A stretch of 64,000 bases of DNA, from NCBI RefSeq assembly GCF_016801865.2, contig NC_068939.1, forward strand, positions 156,432,240 through 156,496,239, in the 5' to 3' direction. The DNA comes from Culex pipiens pallens (taxonomy: Eukaryota > Arthropoda > Insecta > Diptera > Culicidae). The position numbers and the translations under genes are program-made. Every line of letters begins with the position of its first letter. The stretch's first letter is position 1. Of the stretch, positions 10,994 through 23,100 are shown one piece after another. The notes below the pieces were generated by a model, which did not search any database, was not told where the DNA came from, and saw nothing but the letters and a program-made list of their open reading frames with translations.

Positions 10994-13900
10994 ATGGCGT
11001 TCGAAGATATACTTAGCTCGACCGAGTTCGCGGCGAACATAACTGTGGGGGTAGAATGTCCCAGCCAGTTGCCGACGGTGGTTCAGTACTTAAATGGTAA
11101 GAATTTTGTTTTGATTGCATCAAGTTTTACCGTTTATATAATATTTAATTAAACCTTCCAGGACTCGACACGATACTAACTGTGATTATAGGTATAACGA
11201 TCGTGCTAAGCTTGGTAACCTTTGTGATATGTGGCAAAAACATCAGCCAAGTGCTGCGGCACACCCCCAAGAGATTCAAAACGAAAACCATCATCCTGCT
11301 GTCTATATATCCGGTAAATGATACCTGTAATGGATTGTAAAGGGGCATGTCCCTTGAATAAACCCCCTTTTTCTTCCCTTCATCGATACAGACCGTAACA
11401 GCGCTGGCCATCGTATCGGTGCTCGTCCCCAAGTCGTACTTTGTGTGCGACACGGTTTCGCATATCTACTTCATGATCTGCGCCTACATATTCTACAGGT
11501 AACCTTCCGTCTATCTGCAGACGTGACACGTTAAATAGATTAAAACCACAATTTCACAAATTGCAGCCTCGTCATGGCGTACGTCGGCGGCGAGGACGGT
11601 TTCATCAAGTCCAGTGACACGGAAACGTTCAACGTCCGGACGCCACCCTGTTGCTGCTGTGTGCCCTTCCTGAAGCGGTCACCGGTGACCAAGTAAGTTG
11701 CGCAAAGGTCGAAAAAGGGGGAATGTTGTGAATGCAACTATTTAGTTTGAAAATTTTATTATTTGATGTAAAATAACTAAAAAAAAAATATTTGTTTTTT
11801 TCTGCATTTTTTTTTATTTGGCTCAAACTTTGTGGAGGCCTTTCCTATGACCAAAGAATCCATTTTGTATCATTGGTTGAAGAAACTGTTAGACTATGGC
11901 AAACAAACAAACAAACTCGCACTTTTTATGTTTGACGGTTTGCCAAACTCGCAAACAAGACAAAATGTATGCAAGCTGACGTTTCTGCAAACAAATGTTG
12001 ACGAACAAACAACGCAGACAAATTGTCAAAATGTGCGAGTTTGTTTGTTTGTTTGTTCGTTTGCTGTAGTCTAATACCTCCTTCACAAACAATGCCAAAA
12101 TGTATGCAGGGTGCCGTTTGTGCAAACACATGCAGGTAAACAAACAAAGCAAGCAAACTGCCAAACTGTCAAAAAGTTTGTTTGTTTGCGAGTTTGTTTG
12201 TTTGTTTATCCTTCACCCATTCAAGTCTCCATACAATTTTAACAGCTGTTCATATAAAAATTGTACGTAAATATTCGAAAATCTTTAACTTTTGAAGAAA
12301 TTTTGGCCGATTTTTACATACTTTTTTATTACAAGAAAAATCCTAGAATCCATATTTTTAAATAATTTTTGATAACTAATAAAAATTGTTTTTTGTACAA
12401 AAAAGAAATTTTAGTCCAAAAAATTTTGAATTCAGATTTGTGTTTGCAATCGAAAAGCACTTTACTGAATTTTGATAAAGAGCACCGTTCGCAAGGTATA
12501 AACACTTTAAGTTTTATTTTAATTAGAAAATGCTCGTTTTTTGATTTTTTTAAAAGTGTTCATGATAGTCCATCCATGATTTGTTTTCGAAAAGTTCAGA
12601 AAATTTCCAATAAAATTGGCTAAGAGACATTGAAGAGCCTCTGGTTGCTGAAATACAGCGAGTATAAGAGAAAGAAACAATTTTCTTAAAAATGGAACAT
12701 GGAATTTATCAGTTTAATTATATCTTAAGTGGCTATATTTTGAGAACGGTGTGTAAAGTAATTGTTGATTGCAATTTTTATTTTAACATAGAAACATATT
12801 TAAAAATAAACACTAAAATTTTATTTGTGAGCATGACCGTGAGCATGGTTGACTGCCAATGAGCTGCTAGTCCGTTATTGACAGATCAGCTGAAGTTGAA
12901 CAATGAATCAAAAATGATCAGTGGGAGTGGGAGTAATATTCATCAGGAAATGGTGACAGATTTTGTGTCGAAAAAAATGATTAATTTTACCCCAGAAAAT
13001 GATGAATTTTCATCAGTTTTTGATAAATATTCATCAGGTTCACATTTTTACACATTTTTTATGTAATATTACTCAAAAAAGAGGTAATATTCAAACTACA
13101 AAATTTTCAACATTCCAAAATTCAATTTTTTTTTTCTGTGTAGGATAAGGTATTGGCTTTTCGATGCCTCCCGAGCTACGATGCTATGGGGAGGACTTTC
13201 GTAACAGACCCGTCGGCGAGCCTTCCGAGCAACGATGCTATGGGAAGGGCTTTCTGGTTAAAAAACAAGTACACTTACACACAGTTATTTTAATATCCAA
13301 TAAATAAACATTTTGCTCCACTATTAAATCAACTATACAAAATGTCAGCGTGTCTTTTGATAAACGATTGTATAGAAATGGCTTTTTCACAGTGAAAATT
13401 TCACACATTATTCGAAAAGTTAATGCACAATTTACCCGACGCCGTGCCTTCTGATCAACGATGATAGAGGGAAGGGTTTTAAAATCACAAAACAATTGAT
13501 GTAATCTTAATTAAAGCACAAAAACACCAATTACTCAAAAAAATACGTTCGATATACGAATAATCCTGCAAGGCGTTGGCGCTTCCCCACCGTCTACTAT
13601 CGACTCAAAAATCAATAATTTTTTTTTTTTTTCAAAAAATACACCTTTTTCAAGTAATTATAATTTGGCAGCAAATGTTTTATCCAAACTTCAGTTGCGG
13701 TTTTTGTCCCCTAAAACATAAAAAATATGTATCTTGAAAAATATTTTTTGTAAAAAAAAGGTAATTTAAAAATCGTAAAAAAAAGAAAATTCATTCAAAA
13801 TTACACATTTTAGGATATTTACCAATCATTTTAAAATGGACAGCTGTCAAAATTGTATGGAGCCTAGTAAAGGCTTCTTTGGTCATAGAAAGGGAACCTT

Positions 13901-15496
13901 ATTTCAACCCTTTTTATTCAAAAAGCAAGTACTCACAATATTTCAGCAACAGAGCGGATTCGTTAATTCGAATTTCGCTGCTTCGAATGTCTGCTAATTC
14001 GAATGCTCGCTAATTCGAACGTATTCAAATTAAAAACCACTCAACCAGCAAAACCCGCTGTCAAACTAAAATTGACGTTTCAACCCCATTGTTCAACGAA
14101 TTCCGAGAATGTGGTTTCACAGCTGTCAAAGCTGTCAGTCATTCCTTTTAGCGAATTTGGATTCGCTAAATCGAATGCTGTTCCATTCGAATAAGCGCAT
14201 CTGCTCTGTAGTTAAAAAGTTAAAAAAAAAAAACATCTAAGAAGTTTGCTTATTCCAAGAAGCATTGCTATTCTTGAATTTAACAAGCCAAGCTACCATG
14301 GCCGTGAGGTTACGGGTTTCGCTTTGTAAACGGAAGGTGATGGGTTCGATTCTTGTCTGGCTCGGCAAAAGTCAGATCCCGTCAAAGATTAAATCTGCTC
14401 ACTGGGAATCCTGACCCGATACAGGTCGACTAGTTTCGACTAGCGGCGTACTGGGTTTCCAATCCAGAGGTCGTGAGTTCGATTCTCGTACTGGAATGAT
14501 GAAGTTAAAAAAACAAGCTATTTTTAAATAAGCGTTAAAGTAGTGAATTTTTTATTTTCATAAAATCTACTCTGAACAAATTTTAAATTTTGAATTTTTA
14601 ATTACCTTTAACATGTTTTCAAAACATCGGACAAACAAACCTCCAATGAAGATCTTTAAAACGGTAGTCCAGCAACCGGAAAAAGTTTTTTGATAAAAAA
14701 AAATCCCGTTTGGATCGCAAATATTGTAACACAGACAAACTATTGGCAGAGTTGAGGAACCAATCCACACTGTCGTCCAAAGATATTTACAGATGGCTTG
14801 ATTTTTCTTTTCTTTTTTTCAATTTTTAAATTTTCGCAACTGTCAAAACTTTTGATATTTGATGAATTAAAAAAAACTAACTCGATGTTAAAAAAATCTT
14901 TTTTTTTTCTCTTACAGAAACAGTTTGCTGTTCACACGTCTCCTGATCCTCCAACTCCCAATCATTCAAAGTATTCTGTTCTTTGGCCTAAACATCGTTT
15001 TCCTGGAGGACCTTGTAAGTTGAACCTGTTTAAAGAAATCTCTTCAACTTAAGTCACACCTTTTTTCCAGGACAACTTCAACCGCATCATTCTCTACTTC
15101 GTCCCGTTCATCGCCGGCTCGATCCTGCTGGGCGTTTGGGGCCTCAACATTCTGGTGCGCATGATCGCTCCGCTGTACGAGGAGTTCAAAATTATGGGCA
15201 AATACGTGGTCCTGCAGGCGGTGCTAATCCTGTGCAAGATACAACCGGTCGTCATCATGGTGATCGTGACGTACGTTACGCCGCGGTGCGACTTCCCGCT
15301 CGTTTTGCAAGTACAAAAGAATGGTGAGATAGCAATTCATTCGGGGATGATTTGAAACTGATTTTTTTGTTTGATTTCAGCCGTATTTCAACTGTGTCTG
15401 TGCGGAGAAATGGTTTTCCTCTCGCTGTGGGCCTTCCAGCTGTACAAAACGCCCAGCAACACCCGGCAGCTTCTGGCCAAATCGGAAAGTACCTAA
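10994..15496 (+). CDS. OSTalpha-like organic solute transporter, seven helices
   Basis: Seven coding exons join in frame: 10994-11096, 11162-11313, 11392-11498, 11567-11692, 14918-15014, 15071-15323 and 15381-15496 (954 nt, 317 aa). All introns are GT-AG. The ATG at 10994 is the first in frame after a stop at 10949. The protein matches the Solute_trans_a family (OSTalpha/TMEM184). It has seven hydrophobic segments, starting with TILTVIIGITIVLSLVTF and ending with AVFQLCLCGEMVFLSLWAF, and a cysteine cluster (PPCCCCVPF) before helix 4, a hallmark of OSTalpha. Vertebrate OSTalpha moves bile acids and steroids across the basolateral membrane together with OSTbeta; insect substrates are not established. 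Intron 4 (3.2 kb) is filled with repeats. A poly(A) signal (aataaa) lies at 15638-15643. Several Drosophila OSTalpha-like paralogues exist, so one-to-one orthology is not claimed. Confidence 0.88.
11826..13905. mobile_element. TIR element in OSTalpha-like intron 4
   Basis: Inverted ends: ctatgaccaaagaa near 11845 and its reverse complement near 13885, then tccatacaatttt near 12230 and its complement near 13855. The arms continue for about 70 bp. The left arm is split by a nested element at about 11885-12208. The interior is AT-rich, with no transposase seen. Confidence 0.6.
11885..12208. mobile_element. Nested element rich in caaac/gtttg
   Basis: It begins ttagactatggcaaacaaac, and an inverted counterpart (gtttgctgtagtctaat) ends near 12075. 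A second half with more tttgtttg repeats runs to about 12208. It interrupts the left arm of the surrounding element, so it inserted later. It may be two related MITEs side by side. Confidence 0.5.
14283..14512 (+). mobile_element. Dimeric tRNA-derived SINE, Twin-like
   Basis: Two tRNA-like modules lie in tandem: one ends with a B box (gggttcgattct) near 14345 and the second with gagttcgattctcg near 14478. A short spacer separates them and an A-rich tail follows. The flanks share aacaagc (about 14282 and 14512), a plausible target-site duplication. The published Twin SINE of Culex pipiens has just this dimeric tRNA-related build, so this is probably a copy. It sits in an intron. Confidence 0.7.
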
Positions 15497-15637
15497 ACTG
15501 TCCCAGTATTTTTGACGGAGATCTTAAAAAACGCAACGAATGAATAGCAGCACTAAGCCAAATCAGTGTCGTACTTATTGTGAATGTGATTGAATGTGAT
15601 ACGAATCTTATCCAGCGCGCTAAATGTGGTGTGAAGA

Positions 15638-15692
15638 AATAAAACAGGCTTCTAATTAAAAGATTGTTTCGCTTCCTTTTTCCGAATTTATT
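15638..15692. terminator. Facing poly(A) signals of two convergent genes
   Basis: aataaa at 15638-15643 serves the OSTalpha-like gene. On the minus strand, aataaa (tttatt at 15687-15692) serves PSMA3. Expected cleavage 10-30 bp beyond each makes the two 3' ends abut or overlap. Confidence 0.7.
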
Positions 15693-15764
15693 TTTTACCA
15701 TAAGAAATTACTGATTTAACGTCCCCCGCGAGGAGGAACACAAAATTAGAAGTAAAGAAACGCC

Positions 15765-16758
15765 TTAAATCTCGTTATCACTGTCGTCGTCGTCGACCGC
15801 TTCCTGGCCGGCCCGGGTCGCTGCGGTGTACATCTCCTCCGGCACGATCTGGTGCTTGCCGCCCGAGGCCTGACACACCCAGCTCAGCTCCAGCTTGAAG
15901 TCCTTGTCCTTGAGCTCGTCGTGCACCTGGTAGATGCTGCAAGGGATTGAATACAATTGTTAAATTAGCAAAATTGGAGGCACGGCTTGTGTCTTACATC
16001 TTTCCAGACGTGGTAATCAGCTCGTTCACCGTCATCTCCGACAGCTTCAGCTTTTCAATCTCCGTTTTCGCCGTCTGCTTGGCCTTGCCAATGGCGCAAC
16101 CGTAATAGCCCTGTTTGGGATTGAGATTGGTTTAATTTCTGAATAAACTCGAGATTCTTACTAGTAACTTACACAAGCAACGCCGGACGGGTCGATCATG
16201 TACATCTCGGGGCCGGTTTCCTCCGTCCAGGAGGCCAGAATGACGCTCACGCCGAAGGGGCGCACTGCACTGTACAGAGTGTACGCGTGGAAGTAGCTCG
16301 AGAGGCGATCGTTCAGCTGACGCAGCGGAATCGGACGGTCGTACTGCTGCCGGTAGTTGGCCGCCTCCTGACGGGCCAGGTCAACAATGGCGCGTCCATC
16401 GGCGATCATTCCGCTGATGGCCATTCCGATCGAGGTATCGATGGTGAAGATGCGCGTTCCCGACTCCGGCTCGTACAGCTTGCTGGTGATGAGCTTCTCC
16501 ACCGCGAGCACGACGCCATCCTTGCCGCGCAGCCCAATAACCGTGCCGCTGTTCTCCACCGACTTGCCCGCGTACTCGATCTGGAACACCCGGCCGTCCG
16601 GCGAGAACTGTGACGCGGACAGATCGTACTGAAAAACACAAACAAATTAACGCTCTAACCTCAAATGCAAAGTGGGCGCAGCTAACAAACCACTATCGCT
16701 GGTAAAATCAACGTTCTAAGGCAAATCCAATACTTACACCAGTTCCGATGGAGCTCAT
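15765..16758 (-). CDS. PSMA3: Proteasome subunit alpha type-3
   Basis: Four exons on the minus strand (16738-16758, 16173-16628, 15998-16110, 15765-15936) give 762 nt, 253 aa. The N-terminus MSSIGTGYDLSASQFSPDG and the following GRVFQIEYA form the proteasome alpha-subunit signature and match alpha-3 (alpha7 in yeast/Drosophila numbering) almost exactly. The motifs HAYTLYSAVRPFG and GCAIGKAKQTAKTEIEKL, and the acidic tail DDDDSDNEI, also fit. Alpha subunits form the outer rings of the 20S core and gate substrate entry; they are not proteolytic. The length equals the usual about 255 residues. Its start lies 386 bp from the divergent PDCD2L start, so a shared promoter is likely. Drosophila name: Prosalpha7. 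Confidence 0.96.
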
Positions 16759-17144
16759 TCTGTAGTTTTACTATAAAATCCTACAATTTCACAAGCACTT
16801 CCCTCAAATATCTCCAAATTCTACGCGAGCCGCAAGATGAAACAGCACAAAACTCAGCGACGATGAGAGAACACAAATTTTCGGGAACGTCAACCTGACA
16901 GCTCGCGACGCTCGCGGGCCAACTTCACCCCCAAGAACGCCCAAGTAAACAAACCGAGTGACAGTTCTAGACGTCAACCGCGCGCGTGTCCTCCCGTCGT
17001 TGTGTTTTTTTTAATTTCAGCCAGCCTCCCCCAAAACAAGAGGTCCTGCGCCAGGATCCTCTTTCTTTATCCCAGCAGCAGTCTTGACAGTGAAAAATCA
17101 ATTTTGTGTGCCCCCAAAAAAAAAAACTGCGAACCGAGACGAGA
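16759..17144. promoter_or_regulatory. Divergent promoter between PSMA3 and PDCD2L
   Basis: Only 386 bp separate two start codons facing away from each other. The segment is GC-richer than its surroundings, with no TATA box at a fitting position, as is usual for housekeeping promoters. A pyrimidine-rich stretch ending in ttcag near 17018 could be the acceptor of a 5'UTR intron of PDCD2L; this is unproven. Confidence 0.6.
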
Positions 17145-20100
17145 ATGGCCAAAAACAAGTGCACCGTCCTGCTCGGGTACTCGGAGTACGAACCGATTGC
17201 GGACCGCGACAAGCCGTACCTGAACCATGCCGTGAACAAGATCGGAGGAACTCCGGTGAGTTTACTGGAGTGTGGGGGAGTCGGGTTTTACGCAAAACGT
17301 TCCTTTGGTGGAGGAGTCACCATAGTTTGCACAATATGATTTGAAGTGGTTTTTATGTAATTTATGTTTGAGCAATTAAACATACCATATTTTCGATTTA
17401 ATCTAATGATATGAATTCAAAAATCATCATGACATTCTTTATTTAGAAAACTCGAACTAACAGGTTTCAATTATAAGGTTTCAAGTTATCACACGTAAAA
17501 ATATGAGCTTAAGCAAGAAATGGGGATCTTTCCGATGAGAGAAAATTTTAGTAAGAATAATTTTCATAGCTTTTTAAAGCAGCAGCATGAAAATGGCTCC
17601 CAAAGTCGTCAGAATTGTACTAATATGCATCATTGAATTCGTATTTCAAATTTAATTTGATACTATTTCTGGAGCAACACGAGAAAAGGGCGGATAAGCA
17701 TTTTGACAGTTAAAACTATTTAGCAAATTCTCAAACTTCAGGAAACTTTTTCACAAAACTCAAAGTGTAAAACAATAGCTGGCCTCACCACCTACCTCTC
17801 AACACTTCAGGCACAGACAAACAGACGTGACTCTCCATACAAATTATTTTTGAAATCCATCGTCCTTAATCAAACCACCAAATCACGACGACGCCAGCGC
17901 TGCCTGGTGAGCTGATGCCGAAGCGCATCCCAAACATACCAATACAAACCCATCACTGTCATGTGTCATGACGATGTATGCGTGAGACAATCAAGCCTTA
18001 ACGATTGTAAACATCAACAGCTGATTGAAATAATTTTGTTGTTGCTGATCGTCAGTACTCGATGAAATGAAAATAAAAATTAACACCGACGGCCGAAGAT
18101 GACGGTGGGTCGGTTCCGTTTTCAATGGCAGAACCTCCTGAGCCAAATCATGCGGCAGCACCAGCAACGATGCACCACAACCGCAACGACAGACACCAAA
18201 CCACTGGTCCTCCCGTTGCTTCCAAAGTAAATCTTTCCCAGTTCCTGAGGGGAACACCCTTGAAGAGTATCGGGGCCGGCATTTACAAAGCGGATTCAGT
18301 GGCAATTGTCATTCTCAACTCAATGTTAACATGTTAAGGTTAACGTTAACATTCCATAGGTTGCCTCCCTAAGGTGTCGTGATAAGGTCCAGTTTGTGAC
18401 GATACACTACCTTCCCTTTTCTAAGCAATCGAATCCAGAAGGGAAAAGATCACCAGTTGTGTTGGTCCGAGCCGGGATTTGAACCCCGATCTACCGCTTA
18501 CTAGGCGGGAGCGTTACCACTAGGCTACGTGGCTCGGTCCAAGTTCGTTCCAAATTCAAATCTACCGGAATTGATTCCAACGATGGGCGTTTGGAAACAT
18601 CCGCGGGAAACGTGTCCACGGCGCAGTTAAGTTGCGTCAAACAACAAAAGCAAAAAGTGACGAACGAGGTGAAAAAATTCGCAAAGATTCCAAAAAAACG
18701 CTGCTGCAAAATCTTACATCGAAACAGAATAACTGTGGATGAAGATTGAGTGGAGCTCACGATCGACGCAACATCGCCAAAAGGACGATCAGCAGTAGAA
18801 ATCTGAGCAGCAATCCATAAGGATAAGCAGGTTGCTCCGAAAGAGATGACTCCACCACAGAATCCGGCTTCCTCCGCAGTAGCGGACGCCGCATCAGCAG
18901 CCTCGACATCGGCAGGCCTACCGGGTTAATAGTGGAGCAAAAGGTATGTCCTCGCAAGCCAGCCGCTCATCTGACCCTGGCCTAAACTGTCCCAATCTTG
19001 TCCTGCAAAGCCTGGATTGTGGATCATGAATTGAATTCCATCATATTTTTTTGTTTTCATTTGATGCCACGTGCTCATGCTCAACTTTACAACAACAAAA
19101 ACACATCACACACACTAACGAAAGACGGGCGAGCTGTCACGACAGCAGCGCCATCAGCGCCGGGTGAGTGGATGCCGAAGCTAAATTGCATTTGAAATAA
19201 CCGTTTTTGGCTCGGTTATTGAAGGACGATGGTTCCGCACTCGAGTGTCCCGTCTGTTTGTCTGTGCTTCAGGGTTGTTTCAATAGTTATTTGTTGTCTC
19301 GGAATTTGCAAAATAGTTGCAGCTGTCAAAATGCTTATGCGCCCTTTTCAAATGTTGCTCCAGATTTCTAGATCCAACATTTCGACGGCAACATTTCAAA
19401 AGGCATCATGTACATTTTGACACTTTCTGGGTTATTGCATATTCTGAAAGTACTCCTAATAAGCTACCTCTCCACCAAAAATGAGCAAAAGTTACTTCAG
19501 TAAAGTCTGTTAAATCATGATTTGAAATAAAGTAACATAAACAAAATCTCTGCCATCAGCAGTCCCTGTTTATATAGCCCTGTCAACCTGTCAAACAAAA
19601 GACTAAATGAACCTCGTGACGAAAAAAAAGCATCATGAAAAAACCGCCATGTACATTCGGCGAAGAAAAACGAATCTTAACAAAGCGTCCCCCTCAATGA
19701 CAGCAGAGTGATATAGACGTTGGTGATTTTAAAAGAAGTTATGTTTATTTTTCTCAAATATAATGACAGAAATAATGTTTTATTGAATTTGGATTAGAGC
19801 GTCCAATTTCCCGGGGTTACAAAATTCCCGGGAAACGGGAAATTATTAGCAAATTTCCCGGGAAATCCCGGGAATTCCCGGGAAATTAGATTTATCGAAA
19901 TTAGATTATATTAGAATTTATCGAAAATCTGATCTGATCCTGGTTCTGATAGTTATTTTGCAACAAAATTGTATAGAATAGCAACTTAAATGGTCAAACT
20001 AAGTGTGAGGGGCAATTAATGCCTTGACTTTTTGTAAAAAAAAAAAAAAACATAAAAAAACATAAAACTTTAAGAAAATATATAAACTTTCTTAATTTAA

Positions 20101-23100
20101 AAGCTGAATTCGTACAAAATATAAAAATAATTATTAGTCTTTTTTTAAAGTAGGTAGTATTAATTTAATTACAATGTATGACATGCTCCAAAACCATAAC
20201 ATTGTTTTTAAATTTGTCTCAGTAACCAGTTTGATAAAATACAATAAAGAATAACATTGATAATTCTAGATTACTTTTTCAAAACCACTAATGCGCCATG
20301 GGTTTCCTATGTGCATACCATTTGAACCATTTGAACACGTAAGCGAGAATTACGTTTTTTTTTTTTTTTTTTTTGGGAGGGTGATCCAGCCGCACATCGT
20401 TGATGTTGAAACCTCTAAACTGGGCCCTCGTCCTGTCACGTCCGTCAGTAGTCTTGTCGTACATTACAACTAGAATCAGATCTGCCAATGAATTAGTACA
20501 CTTCGACCAAATAAACACTGACGCTGTATGGATCTGACTCTAGAATAAATGCACAGTTGGGTGTTATTCATAAGTCCAAAATGTTCAATTATTCATTTAA
20601 GTCCAAATATTCATTTGCTAACTGCTTTGGATTGAAAATCTAAACTTTAATCTAAAATCCTATAAACTTAATGTTCAAAAGTAAACGTTCCTTTAACTGT
20701 TGTAGTACTAGTTTTATCAAAAACAATAAAAAATTATGAACTGATATACAAATAGGATAGAAATCGCGATTTGAAAAAAAAATAACAATTTACGTCAAAA
20801 GATCCGAAGTTCCTCGATTCGCAACAATGGTCGATACAACCATAATCCGAAAACCGTTAGTTCAACAGATCAACGAATTTTGTCCGATATCATTACATTA
20901 TTGATTGATCGAGACTCTATGGACAATTTGACATAAAAGAATGCCTAGTATTCTACATCTATCAAAGTTTATTGACAGCATTACTCTAACTTAACAATTG
21001 CAACTAAATTTATCATCAAATAGATTTGGAAAAGATACAGATTTATTTTAAATGCTAGTGCTAAGCAACAAATCAATTGTACTATCCTGAAGTCCCACCT
21101 AAATCCCACATTGTGATAGTGAAAAAGTCACAGAAGCAGCGGTGTCTTGTGCAATTGTGATATTTTCACTATCGGAGAACTACCTAGTTCACGAAGACAG
21201 CTTATCGGTCAACGCTTAAGCCCTGGGGCTGCGCCAAAGCGAGTTCTCGTAGCATGAAGTGGTGTCCATAGTGCTTATAAAAAAGAATGTATACCCAAAT
21301 TTTAACTAATGCACTAGGATCAAATCATGCCCCTTGACTTTACAAGGCCCAGGGAACACGTAAGCGAGAATTACGTTGAAACGAAAAAAAATATTAGAAA
21401 ATATGTTTTACATGGCAAATATTTTTTCAGTAAAAATCTTACTGGTTTGAACACATGAATAAATAGATAAGTATTGAAATTACCTTAAAAATCTGCTTTT
21501 TCATTTGAAAAACCCTTTGTATGCAATCACAACTCAAATTTGGATTATTTGGAGCAAGATTTTCAAAAGTATGTTTGCATTTTTTGGGCACTTTCATATA
21601 ATACGAAGTACTTTTTCAATGATGTTTTAATTATTCAGCCTAATAAATGGCTTCGGTTGAAAGAATTTTTAAAGTAAAAAAGTAGTTTAGTAGCTCTAGT
21701 GCTATATAAATTTTCAACCTTAAACTGAAATTTATCGAACACCTTCAAACTAATTAACCTAATGAACCAATTTGGTAAATGATGGTAAAACAATTGTAAA
21801 CTATAATGTAGCAAAAAACTCAATTTTGATCTTGGCGGGAAGGGGTACCTTATTTTTTAATGCTATAACAACAATTTTCGTATAAAAACCTCATCAAAAT
21901 TATAATAGTTAATTTTCATTTCATAATATTGTAATTTGTGTTACCTAACAAATAAAAAAGATCTATTACCAGTTGTGAGCGCTTCAGAAATAAATATCAT
22001 CTGAAATTACCTTGACATGAAACTGATAAGTTCAATAAGAACAGTAAATTGAATAAAATAAAATAAATTGAGTTCTTTTACTTATTTTTTTATTAAAAAA
22101 AATGTGGAAAAATTGTATACTTTCGCTTAAATTTCGGGAATTCCCGGGAATTTTGCAAATTTCCCGGGAAATGGGAAATATTTTTTTCGGGAAATCCCGG
22201 GATTTTTTTTCCCGGGACGGGAAATTGGACGCTCTAATTTGGATGATCAAGTATCAATAAAAGCAACGTTTTTCATCGTTTGTTATCATTAGAACATCTT
22301 ATTTTGCTTTTATATTAAAATGGGAATTGAAAATTGATGCTCAACATTCAAATGCGTTTTTTTCAAAACTCACGGTTTGTACATGATGCTTTTTGAAATG
22401 TTGGCATCGAAATATTGGATGCGTTTGACACAGATTTTTTTTATGAATCATAAGATTTTTATTTATTTTTTTGTTTATCAAACAACAGGTAACATCTAAC
22501 TTGAAACAACAACAAAGTTAATAAAAACTAATATAAAAATTGAGCCTAATTTTAACGATTATGGCCAGCGTAAAGTTATGATTCTGTTTCATGTTATCAC
22601 ATTGATTGAATATTTGAAAAAAAAAATCCAACTTGAGTTTGGCAATGTTTTTTTTTTGTGGAATTTTTTTTTAAATTGTTTAACTAAATTCATTAAGTCA
22701 TTTCAAATATTTTTTTCCAAATGTTTCCCTTGAACTTTTTTGTGAGTATGTGTAAATTACTATAGATTAAGATTGATTTTCAATTATCAGAATACTTAAA
22801 TATCAAATAAAATCTAATCGCTGTTCATTCAGAATGAAAAATGGAAACACTTTTTTACGTTTCGAAAACATGAAAAAAGTATTGAATTTGCATAAAAATA
22901 AATCCAACAAATTTTGATTTAAGTTATTGCAAATGTGTTCATTGAATTTGTCCCTTCAAATATTTCACATTCAAATAAGTGGTAAAACATAGAATCTGTT
23001 TTTTTCACATACAATTATTTTTATTATATCCTTTTCGGTACTGAGAGCTTTAAAGTTTAGGAACGAGTCGGCTTTTGTAATTACAGTTTTCTTAATGCTA

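Larger units (their letters stand above)
19372..22420 (+). repeat. TIR repeat copy 1, split by a hAT-like insertion
   Basis: The ends are inverted repeats (tcgacggcaacatttc at 19382 and tcgatgccaacatttc read inward from 22410). The body 19382-19794 plus 22245-22410 matches the second copy at 61187-61923 closely. No coding capacity. The match extends to an ATCCAA pair at 19372 and 22420. Confidence 0.8.

Noticed and set aside
14283..14512. Two tandem functional tRNA genes
   Set aside because: Stems are degenerate, and the A-rich tail and flanking duplication mark a retroposed SINE.
18475..18545. A functional tRNA gene (minus strand)
   Set aside because: Acceptor and T stems have mismatches and a SINE body with hexamer tail follows, so it is a SINE head.
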